Translations under genes and position numbers: made by a program
Assembly: GCA_947494445.1 (NCBI GenBank)
Contig: CANLVD010000020.1
Span: 1-49,621 of the forward strand
Direction: 5' to 3'
Source: an uncultured Paracoccaceae bacterium
GTDB taxonomy: Bacteria; Pseudomonadota; Alphaproteobacteria; Rhodobacterales; Rhodobacteraceae
Length of the DNA: 49,621 nucleotides
Part shown: positions 41,950-49,621 of the stretch, one piece after another
How the letters are laid out: each line of letters starts with the position of its first letter
Position numbering within the stretch: position 1 is the first letter of the stretch
The notes under the pieces: model-generated
Told to the model about the DNA's origin: nothing
Database searches by the model: none
Seen by the model: the letters and a program-made list of their open reading frames with translations, nothing else

Positions 41950-42927
41950 TTACCCCGCGGTTTTGGCCTCTGACATCAACCGGGCCGGGGCAGGCGCATC
42001 CTCGTCTTCCATCACCAGCCCCCAGCCTGCCAGACCGGAAAACGCGCTGGAGACCTCGCCCACGTCATAGGGCAGGCGGTCGAACCAGTTGTTGGCGCTG
42101 GCCACGGCCACGGCCTGCAGGATGGTGCTGACGCCCAGCTTCTCGCGGATGCCCGCCTGCAGCCCGGCGTTCGAGCCGAACCCCGGGGTCATGCGCAGGG
42201 CAGCCTCGGGGTCATTGCTGGTCACCAGCATCTGCAGGAAGCGCAACTCCGAGACCGAGAGCATCTGATCGGCCTGCGGGGTCTCGGGCAGGGCCGCCAG
42301 ATAGGTGAAGGTCTCGGCTGCCAGACGGCCCAGAAACTGCAGGTCCGAGCCATCGAGATGCACTGCCCGGTCCACCGCCGCGCGGCCATTGCCCGAGGCA
42401 AAGCTGACGCCGACCCGGGTGCCGCGCGACAGGGTGAAACTCATGCACAGACCGTCCGAGCCGATGCCATGCTCGGTGGCATCGGCCCAGAAGGCCTGCA
42501 CCTGGGGCGCATCGCTCATCGCCTCGTGAAAGCGGAACGGCGCATCCGAGGCCTGGGCCCGGGCAAAGATCGGATCGACGAACTGATAGCTGCGCACCGC
42601 ATAGCGTTCCAGCCAGCGCCGGGGATAGGAGGTGCAGACCCGGGTGTGAAAGGCCGGCGCATTGCCCTGCTCGATCAGGAACACGGTGGCGTGCTGGAAC
42701 CCGGTCGCCGTGGCCGCCTGCCACATCTGCCGGGCCAGATGCGAGATCTGCTCGCAGCCGCTCAGCGCCTCGGCGATCTCTTCCAGTTCGGGGCGGCGGA
42801 ACACATAGACCTGCTGGCGTTCAACGACCGCAGCGATGCGGTCAAGATCGCGGAATGCCTGGTCCGGCAGACCAGATGTTCCCGCGGTTGCGTCTTCCAG
42901 AACGGTTCGAACCCAATGCGACAGCAA
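41950..42927 (-). CDS. LuxR-family quorum-sensing regulator
   Basis: 325-aa regulator. The autoinducer-binding domain is seen in FQHATVFLIEQGNAPAFHTRVCTSYPRRWLERYAVRSYQFVDPIF (conserved W, Y and DP). The C-terminal region, LSVSELRFLQMLVTSNDPEAA to IREKLGVSTILQAVAVA, matches the LuxR helix-turn-helix with an unusual middle, so DNA binding may be altered. The start is TTG 42927 with GAGGTG at 6-base spacing; an in-frame stop lies four codons upstream and no better start follows. Divergent from luxI across 245 bases. Confidence 0.87.
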   Translation of the reverse strand: MLSHWVRTVLEDATAGTSGLPDQAFRDLDRIAAVVERQQVYVFRRPELEEIAEALSGCEQISHLARQMWQAATATGFQHATVFLIEQGNAPAFHTRVCTSYPRRWLERYAVRSYQFVDPIFARAQASDAPFRFHEAMSDAPQVQAFWADATEHGIGSDGLCMSFTLSRGTRVGVSFASGNGRAAVDRAVHLDGSDLQFLGRLAAETFTYLAALPETPQADQMLSVSELRFLQMLVTSNDPEAALRMTPGFGSNAGLQAGIREKLGVSTILQAVAVASANNWFDRLPYDVGEVSSAFSGLAGWGLVMEDEDAPAPARLMSEAKTAG

Positions 42928-43031
42928 AATACACCTCTAAGTTGATTAAAATACTATCTGTTCTCGTAAGTAAATGTTGGGTTAACAAATTCAATTTTTT
43001 CAGTCCTACAAAGGGCTTAGGCCTGATTCAA

Positions 43032-43050
43032 TACTCGTGGAAAGTTAACG
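43032..43050. promoter_or_regulatory. TACTCGTGG-AAA-GTTAACG motif in the luxR-luxI gap
   Basis: Shares the 9-mer and the GTTAACG element of the motif at 41775-41797. GTTAAC also occurs at 42981-42986 and 43106-43111 in the same gap, giving three copies in 245 bases. Confidence 0.42.
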
Positions 43051-43097
43051 GTATGCGGGGTTTGGGGCAAAATCCCGAACTTCCCCAATTTGACCGG

Positions 43098-43121
43098 TTT
43101 TCAGTGTTAACTCTCTGAAAA
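43098..43121. promoter_or_regulatory. Inverted repeat before luxI
   Basis: Perfect 7-bp arms TTTTCAG (43098-43104) and CTGAAAA (43115-43121) with a 10-base spacer, the size of a lux-box-type operator, 51 bases before the luxI ATG and just after TTGACC (43090-43095), a possible -35 element. It may be the LuxR binding site. Confidence 0.5.
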
Positions 43122-43172
43122 TTTGAACAAAAGAAGACCGAGACTGCATCAACCCTATCCCAAGGACATCCC

Positions 43173-43778
43173 ATGCAGTCTTCTGTCACCACATTCGCCA
43201 ACATCACCCCGGCCCTTCACCGCTCGCTGTTCGCCGATCGCGAACGGCAATTCGTCGCCCGCCACCGCTGGAACCTCTGCGTGACGCCCGAGGGGCTGGA
43301 GATCGACCAGTATGATGACGCGCACAGCGCCTATGTGGTGGTCGAGCAGGCCGGGCGGCATCTGGGCTCCTGCCGGGTCCGCCCGATGGATGCAGCAACC
43401 ATGCTGGCGGAGCATTTCTCGGATCTTTTCCCGCGCGCCATGGGGTTCGTGACCAGCCAGCCCGGCACGCTTTATGAGCTGACCCGGTTCTGCCGCTCGC
43501 CCGATCTGAGCGTGGCCGACAGCCGGATGATGCTGGAGGCGCTGGCGGTCGAGCTGGACCGGTTCCGCGATGCCCGCAACATCACCGGCTTTGTCGCCGT
43601 GGTCTTTCCCGAAGTGGCGCGGTTTCTGGGCACCATCGGGGTGCGGCATCTGAAACTGGACGAGGCAAGGCTGGACGGGCGCAAGGTGCAGCTGATCTGC
43701 ATCACCCATGCGGTTGATGTCCGCGCGCCCGTCGCGCCCCCGCAGACAGCCCGGATCGCCGAGATGGTGGCTGCCTGA
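43173..43778 (+). CDS. Acyl-homoserine-lactone synthase (LuxI family)
   Basis: 201-aa autoinducer synthase. The conserved LuxI residues are present: R25, F27 and W33 in ADRERQFVARHRW, D45 and D48 in EIDQYDDA, R68 in GSCRVRP, F82 in HFSDLF, and E102/R105 in YELTRFC. It uses acyl carrier protein or acyl-CoA and S-adenosylmethionine; chain length cannot be read from sequence. ATG 43173 has AAGGA at good spacing. Divergent from luxR and preceded by an inverted repeat, so positive autoregulation is likely. Confidence 0.9.
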   Translation: MQSSVTTFANITPALHRSLFADRERQFVARHRWNLCVTPEGLEIDQYDDAHSAYVVVEQAGRHLGSCRVRPMDAATMLAEHFSDLFPRAMGFVTSQPGTLYELTRFCRSPDLSVADSRMMLEALAVELDRFRDARNITGFVAVVFPEVARFLGTIGVRHLKLDEARLDGRKVQLICITHAVDVRAPVAPPQTARIAEMVAA

Positions 43779-43792
43779 GGCCGCGCGCGCCT

Positions 43793-44776
43793 TTAGCTTT
43801 TGTAGCCCGCCCGCTGGTGCCAGCGCCAGGCGTCTCCGATCATCTGCTGGGGCGTGGAGCGCTCCGGTATCCAGCCCAGTTCAGCGCGCGCCAGCTCCGA
43901 TCCGCAGACCAGCGAAGCCGGATCGCCTGCACGGCGCGGGGCCATCTCATGGGGGACGGTCTCGCCGGTGACGGCCTCACTGGCCTCGATGATCTCGCGC
44001 ACGGTCAGACCGCGGCCAGTGCCCAGGCACAGGACGGGCGCGCGGGTGTCGCGCTCCAGATAGTCGATGGCGGCCACATGGGCATCCACCAGATCGCAGA
44101 CATGCACATAGTCGCGCAGGCAGGTGCCGTCGCGGGTGGCATAGTCATCGCCGAAGATCTTCAGGCTGGGCCGGGTGCCGCGCACGGCCTGCAGGGTGAC
44201 GGGGATCAGATGGGTCTCAGGCTCATGATGCTCGCCGACCTGCGCGTCCGGGTCCGCCCCTGCCACGTTGAAATACCGGAACCTGAGTGCACGCAGATCG
44301 GATGCCCGCGCATAATCCGCGATCATCATCTCGGCCGCCGTCTTGGTCGTGCCATAGGGCGAGATCGCACCAAAGGGCGTGGTCTCGTCGACCTCGACCC
44401 CATCGAGATCGCCATTCACGGCACAGGTCGATGAGAACACCAGCCGGTCCACCCCGGTGGCGGCCATGGCATCGAGCAGGCCCATGGTGCCAAGGACATT
44501 GTTGTTCCAGAACCGCGCCGGATCATGGACAGAGGCGCCCACCTCGATGAGTGCCGCAAAATGCAACACGGCGGCCGGGCGCCATTCGGTCAGGGCTGCC
44601 TCCAACGCTGCCCGGTCGCGCAAGTCCCCCTCGACCAGCGGGCCGAACTGCACCGCATCGCGCCAGCCGGTCTTGAGGTTGTCATAGGCAATCGGCGTGT
44701 GCCCTGCGGCTGCCAGCGCCTTGCAGGCATGCGACCCGATATAGCCCGCACCGCCTGTGACCAGAATATTTGCCAT
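43793..44776 (-). CDS. galE: UDP-glucose 4-epimerase
   Basis: Interconverts UDP-glucose and UDP-galactose. The 327-aa product has GGAGYIGSH (8-16), ALIEVGASVHDPARFWNNNVLGT, SSTCAVNGD (Ser/Thr site), SPYGTTK (Tyr/Lys pair), RYFNVAGADPD and GDPASLVCGS near the end, all usual for GalE. It ends 14 bases from the luxI stop, tail to tail, and diverges from the next epimerase gene across 90 bases. Confidence 0.95.
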   Translation of the reverse strand: MANILVTGGAGYIGSHACKALAAAGHTPIAYDNLKTGWRDAVQFGPLVEGDLRDRAALEAALTEWRPAAVLHFAALIEVGASVHDPARFWNNNVLGTMGLLDAMAATGVDRLVFSSTCAVNGDLDGVEVDETTPFGAISPYGTTKTAAEMMIADYARASDLRALRFRYFNVAGADPDAQVGEHHEPETHLIPVTLQAVRGTRPSLKIFGDDYATRDGTCLRDYVHVCDLVDAHVAAIDYLERDTRAPVLCLGTGRGLTVREIIEASEAVTGETVPHEMAPRRAGDPASLVCGSELARAELGWIPERSTPQQMIGDAWRWHQRAGYKS

Positions 44777-44866
44777 GCCCTGCCGCTCTCCCCAGCGTTA
44801 ACGATTAATTCATCAGGTTGAACGAAGTCTTACCCTGTTTCCCACGGGCAGAGAAAGACAGAGCTC

Positions 44867-45865
44867 ATGCGCCACGCACTTGTCACAGGTTCCGCCGGGT
44901 TCATCGGCTTTCACCTTGCCGAACGGCTGCTGGACGAGGGGTTCCGCGTCACCGGCTATGACGGGATGACCGACTATTATGACGTGGGCCTCAAGCGCGC
45001 GCGCCATGCCATGCTGGCAAAACGCAACGGCTTTTCGGCCCATGAGGCGATGCTGGAGGATATGGATGCGCTCAGCGCCGTCTGCCGCGAGGCCCGCCCC
45101 GATGTGATCATCCATCTCGCGGCCCAAGCCGGCGTGCGCTATTCGCTGGAAAATCCGCGCGCCTATATGGAGGCCAATGTGATGGGGACCTTCAATGTTA
45201 TGGAGGCCGCGCGCGATCTGGGCGTGGATCATCTGCTGATGGCCTCGACCTCGTCGGTTTACGGGGCCAACACGGTGATGCCCTTTGGCGAGGACCAGAA
45301 GGCTGATACGCCGCTCACGCTTTATGCCGCTACCAAGAAGGCGACCGAGGCAATGGGGCATTCCTACGCCCATCTTTACGACCTGCCGGTCACCATGTTC
45401 CGGTTCTTCACCGTCTATGGCCCCTGGGGACGGCCTGATATGGCGCTCTTCAAGTTCACCAAGGGCATCCTCGAGGGCGCACCCATCGACATCTACAACC
45501 ACGGCGAGATGTACCGTGATTTCACCTATATCGATGATCTGGTGCGCGGCATCCACGGGCTGATCGATGCGGTCCCGGGCACGGATCCCGTCGAGGGCGA
45601 CAGCCTGAGCCCGGCGGCCCCGTTCCGGGTGGTCAACATCGGCAATTCCACCAAGGTCCGGCTGATGGATTTCATTCAGGCCATCGAGGATGAACTGGGC
45701 CGGCCCGCCGTGCGCAACATGATGGAGATGCAACAGGGTGATGTGCCCGCGACCTGGGCCAATGCCGATCTGCTGGGCCGCCTGACCGGCTACAAACCCC
45801 AGACCGAATTCCGCGAGGGGGTCCGCGCGTTCGTCACCTGGTACCGCGACTATCACGCAGCATGA
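44867..45865 (+). CDS. UDP-glucuronate 4-epimerase family protein
   Basis: 332-aa NAD-dependent epimerase: [10 protein letters not shown] (7-16), [42 protein letters not shown] (Tyr/Lys pair) and [27 protein letters not shown], the hallmark of UDP-GlcA 4-epimerases (CapI/Cap1J/LspL type). It would turn UDP-glucuronate from Ugd into UDP-galacturonate. ATG 44867, with AGACAGAG upstream. A hairpin pair follows its stop. Confidence 0.93.
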   Translation: MRHALVTGSAGFIGFHLAERLLDEGFRVTGYDGMTDYYDVGLKRARHAMLAKRNGFSAHEAMLEDMDALSAVCREARPDVIIHLAAQAGVRYSLENPRAYMEANVMGTFNVMEAARDLGVDHLLMASTSSVYGANTVMPFGEDQKADTPLTLYAATKKATEAMGHSYAHLYDLPVTMFRFFTVYGPWGRPDMALFKFTKGILEGAPIDIYNHGEMYRDFTYIDDLVRGIHGLIDAVPGTDPVEGDSLSPAAPFRVVNIGNSTKVRLMDFIQAIEDELGRPAVRNMMEMQQGDVPATWANADLLGRLTGYKPQTEFREGVRAFVTWYRDYHAA

Positions 45866-45895
45866 GGGGGCGCTGCCCCCGGCGCGGAACGCGCC
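45866..45895. terminator. Double hairpin after the UDP-GlcA epimerase gene
   Basis: Two consecutive 6-bp hairpins with 3-base loops: GGGGGC-GCT-GCCCCC (45866-45880) and GGCGCG-GAA-CGCGCC (45881-45895), followed by CCCCCGGGATATTTGGACC. This GC-hairpin plus GGGATATTTGG pattern is common after genes in Rhodobacterales genomes. It probably ends transcription or protects the mRNA 3' end. Confidence 0.6.
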
Positions 45896-45937
45896 TCCCC
45901 CGGGATATTTGGACCAAGAAGTGAGGGCAATCATATC

Positions 45938-46129
45938 TCATAATCCAATAAATTTAAATAATAACTGAAATTTAGGGGCCAGATACCCAGCAGAGAGTAC
46001 TGAAATAAAGAAGGTTGCGACGGGCCACCTTATAGACTCGATAATCCTGATGGCTGCTAGAAAAGCGATTGCATATTTTCCACTCGCCTCATCATTACCC
46101 ATTTTGATCTTGCTATATCGTCGGCTCAT
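45938..46129 (-). CDS. Small membrane protein, unknown function
   Basis: 63-aa product with a hydrophobic segment (about 39-60, VATFFISVLSAGYLAPKFQLL) and a preceding amphipathic stretch (YAIAFLAAIRIIESIRW). The main support is an excellent ribosome site, CAGGAGGGCGAA, directly before ATG 46129. No family recognised. Confidence 0.5.
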   Translation of the reverse strand: MSRRYSKIKMGNDEASGKYAIAFLAAIRIIESIRWPVATFFISVLSAGYLAPKFQLLFKFIGL

Positions 46130-46533
46130 TTCGCCCTCCTGGGATCGGTTGCGAATCTCTTCGCATGCCAGATTGGCCTTGAGCGGCGCGTTGTCTCAAT
46201 GCACGGTCAGATGCCAGCTTTTTCTGGCGAAGTTTAACTCGGAATAAAATAATAAAAACATACAGATAGATAACTTTTCCGAGCAGTAATAAACTGCCTT
46301 CAGCATTGGAGGTTTCCAAACTCTTTAACGCATCAAAACGTAGTTACGGGATGCACCTTTCCCAAACTGATTGAATGTAACCATCAGGCCGAGTGCGCAG
46401 ATTTTAAAAATATTGGCTCTGCAATTGCCGCAATTTAGCCATGTCCATCTAGCAGTTGCACGGCGCGTTCAGTGTGCTAACGAGCGCCCGGTATCTTTAT
46501 TCATGTTGCAGTGCGAAAAACCAAGGATCTTCC

Positions 46534-48240
<1,707 letters not shown>

Positions 48241-48261
48241 GGGCGGCTCGGTCTGATAAGT

Positions 48262-48296
48262 CCTGTAATGATATTTATGTAAAATAGAATTACAGG
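48262..48296. promoter_or_regulatory. Inverted repeat between Sat/APS kinase and GT2 genes
   Basis: Perfect 8-bp arms CCTGTAAT (48262-48269) and ATTACAGG (48289-48296) with a 19-base AT-rich spacer. It may be a terminator stem without T-run, or an operator; the CCTGTA/TACAGG half-sites resemble lux-box halves but their spacing is too wide for a standard box. Confidence 0.4.
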
Positions 48297-48358
48297 CAGG
48301 GGCCGCAAACCTTGACACAGGCCGTCTTTGACGGGATTGGCCTGTGGCAGAAAAGGAT

Positions 48359-49273
48359 ATGAGCGATATGACCAGCCCAGCCCTGTCCATCATCATTCCG
48401 GCCTATAACCGCGAGGCCACGATCCTGCCTGCGGTGGCCAGTGTGCTGACCCAGACCTTTTCGGACTTTGAGCTGATTGTGGTCGATGACGGCTCCACGG
48501 ATGCGACGGTTGCGGTGCTGGACACTCTGGATGATCCGCGCCTGAAGGTGCTGCCGCAGACCGAGAACCGTGGCGTTTCTGCGGCCCGCAACATCGGGAT
48601 CGCAGCCGCCAGCGCGCCCTGGATCGCGTTTCAGGACAGCGATGACGAATGGATGCCCGACAAGCTGGAAGCCCAGATGGCGCGCATCGCCGAAATGGGA
48701 CCTGCGTGCATCGGGGCCTATTGCGGCATGGCGGTGATCCGCACGCCGGACCGGGCGCTGGCCAAGGGCACGCGCACCCATGTGCGCTACATGCCCCCCG
48801 ATTACGTGACCGAACCCGAAGGCGACATCCGCAAGCCGCTGGCCCATATCAATCTGATCTCGACCCAGACCCTGATCGCGCGCACCGATATCCTCGAACA
48901 GCTTGGCGGTTTCGATGAGGCGCTGCCCGCGCTGGTCGACTGGGATCTGGTGCTGCGCATGGCGCCTTTGGGGACATTTGCCTTTGTCGACCGGCCTCTG
49001 GTGCATCAGTATTTCTCGGAGAACTCGATCACCCGGTCGCAGAAGAAACGGACGCTGGCCCACACCCGGGTGCTGGAAAAGAACCACGCGCTGTTTGCGC
49101 CCTACCCCGGGCATCTGGCCTATAACTACCGCGCGCTGTCAGGCAACTACCGCCAGACCGGTCAACCGCGGGAGGCTTTGGTCTGGATGAAACGCGCCAT
49201 CGCGCTGGAGCCCGGACGGCTGAAGAACTACGGCGTTGCTGCCCTGCTGATGGCAAAAAGCCTGAAGGGCTAG
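48359..49273 (+). CDS. Glycosyltransferase family 2
   Basis: 304-aa GT-A enzyme: LSIIIPAYNREATILPAVASV, LIVVDDGSTDATV, GVSAARNIGIAAASAPWIAFQDSDDEW with DSDD near 90-93, and VDWDLVLRMA. The C-terminal part (YRALSGNYRQTGQPREALVWMKRAIALEP) resembles a TPR-like helical pair. Starts at 48344 (GTG), 48359 and 48368 (ATG) are all possible; AAAAGGA at 48351-48357 is too close to 48359 and best placed for 48368, so the start is uncertain by a few residues. Its stop overlaps that of the convergent acyltransferase gene by four bases. Confidence 0.92.
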   Translation: MSDMTSPALSIIIPAYNREATILPAVASVLTQTFSDFELIVVDDGSTDATVAVLDTLDDPRLKVLPQTENRGVSAARNIGIAAASAPWIAFQDSDDEWMPDKLEAQMARIAEMGPACIGAYCGMAVIRTPDRALAKGTRTHVRYMPPDYVTEPEGDIRKPLAHINLISTQTLIARTDILEQLGGFDEALPALVDWDLVLRMAPLGTFAFVDRPLVHQYFSENSITRSQKKRTLAHTRVLEKNHALFAPYPGHLAYNYRALSGNYRQTGQPREALVWMKRAIALEPGRLKNYGVAALLMAKSLKG

Positions 49274-49621
49274 GGCTGAAACCCGCGCAACAGCGCCTGT
49301 CCCAGAAGATCCGCACCATGTCGTGACAGGTGTCCGCTGTCGGTCAGCAATGGCTGGTCTGCGATCACCGGCGCACAGCCCGGCCTGTCCTGACAGAACA
49401 GGGCCAGCGTGTCGATGATCTCGATCCGGTCCTCAAGCCCGGCTTCCGCGATGGCCTGCCCGAAGGCCTGTGTCGCGTGCAGGTCCGGGATCTGGGTGGC
49501 CAGCGCCGGGGCCCCGCCGCGCAGATAGCGTTTGCGCATCCCCTCAAAGAGCGGCATTGGCGCAAACAGCACCACCCGGTCGTAATGCGCGCCCCAGTAT
49601 TCTGCCACAGCGCCCAGATAT
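49270..49621 (-). CDS. Acyltransferase-3/SGNH acyltransferase, C-terminal part across the circular join
   Basis: C-terminal end of the acyltransferase whose start is at 1612. The frame enters from base 1 (equivalent to 49545) and ends at TGA 49270. It carries the final SGNH block DSGHLSRHGADLL with the catalytic Asp and His, pairing with the serine block YGDSH encoded near bases 255-285. Joined, the two parts give an intact 628-aa protein. The part from 49545 onward duplicates bases 1-77. Confidence 0.93.
   Translation of the reverse strand, partial: YLGAVAEYWGAHYDRVVLFAPMPLFEGMRKRYLRGGAPALATQIPDLHATQAFGQAIAEAGLEDRIEIIDTLALFCQDRPGCAPVIADQPLLTDSGHLSRHGADLLGQALLRGFQP
49545..49621. repeat. Terminal direct overlap, right copy
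   Basis: Identical to bases 1-77. The unique length of the circle is therefore 49,544 bases. Anything annotated within this stretch is the same DNA as the first 77 bases. Confidence 0.95.

Larger units (their letters stand above)
45866..46533. other. AT-rich gap between epimerase and Sat/APS kinase genes
   Basis: About 670 bases, clearly richer in A+T than its surroundings. It contains the double hairpin at its left end, one plausible small gene on the minus strand (45938-46129) and, on the right, the promoter region of the sulfate-activation gene. A second minus-strand frame (46113-46319, TTG start) is not supported. No insertion sequence or RNA gene recognised. Confidence 0.6.

Noticed and set aside
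46113-46319. 68-aa minus-strand frame with a hydrophobic segment
   Set aside because: It starts with TTG, lacks a ribosome site, and ends inside the better supported 63-aa frame.
49270-49608. A separate 112-aa protein at the right end
   Set aside because: It is the C-terminus of the acyltransferase starting at 1612; the apparent start is an internal methionine created by the linear cut.

Overview
The window appears to be one complete circular plasmid from an alphaproteobacterium, most likely a marine Rhodobacterales (Roseobacter-type) species. The first 77 bases are identical to the last 77 (1-77 = 49545-49621), as expected of a circular contig with an assembly overlap, so the molecule is about 49,544 bp. 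An acyltransferase gene read across this join is intact and in frame. High GC, an RPA-family RepA initiator with divergent parAB, a VPLPA-CTERM protein, a LuxR/LuxI pair and a gene-transfer-agent type spike-base protein all fit Rhodobacterales. No tRNA, rRNA, CRISPR array, transposase or conjugation gene was seen.

Layout. 1-5.1 kb (minus strand): acyltransferase, GT2 glycosyltransferase, GDP-mannose pyrophosphorylase and an SGNH acyltransferase. 5.3-9.3 kb (plus): GDP-mannose 6-dehydrogenase, GT4 and phosphomannomutase. 9.3-11 kb: AT-rich block of small genes with a ribbon-helix-helix regulator and matching palindromes. 11-16.2 kb: sulfotransferase plus a secreted DUF1800/DUF1501 pair. 16.3-21.3 kb: a small membrane protein, GT2, O-antigen-type polymerase/ligase and ABC exporter. 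21.4-25.4 kb: replication and partition (repA, iteron-like repeats, parA, parB, first parS-like palindrome). 25.4-29.0 kb: OpgC-type acyltransferase, UDP-glucose dehydrogenase, GT2 and a second parS-like palindrome. 29.2-33.9 kb: spike-base protein, Ig-like protein and a 1295-aa multidomain protein. 34-36.2 kb: asparagine-synthase-like enzyme and a second sulfotransferase. 36.3-37.3 kb: a stand-alone SDR gene of different composition. 37.4-41 kb: PHP, ATP-grasp, polysaccharide deacetylase and EEP-family genes. 41-43.8 kb: VPLPA-CTERM protein and divergent luxR/luxI. 43.8-49.3 kb: UDP-glucose 4-epimerase, UDP-glucuronate 4-epimerase, ATP sulfurylase/APS kinase and GT2.

How it works together (inference). 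Most genes serve one surface polysaccharide. Phosphomannomutase, ManC and the AlgD-like enzyme can make GDP-mannuronate. UDP-glucose dehydrogenase with the two epimerases can make UDP-GlcA, UDP-GalA and UDP-Gal. The Sat/APS kinase makes PAPS for two sulfotransferases. Three membrane acyltransferases, a deacetylase and an AsnB-like amidotransferase could decorate the polymer. A polymerase and an ABC flippase-like exporter are present, but no initiating transferase, Wza/Wzc or Wzx was seen, so chromosomal genes must complete the pathway.

The most unusual part is the phage/GTA-like spike module (29260-33879) with no other virion gene, on a plasmid that also encodes a capsule-like polymer and a LuxI/LuxR pair. 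In Rhodobacter capsulatus the GTA head spike binds the capsule, and quorum sensing controls both. A plasmid-borne pairing of a polysaccharide with the spike that recognises it is the main hypothesis to test.
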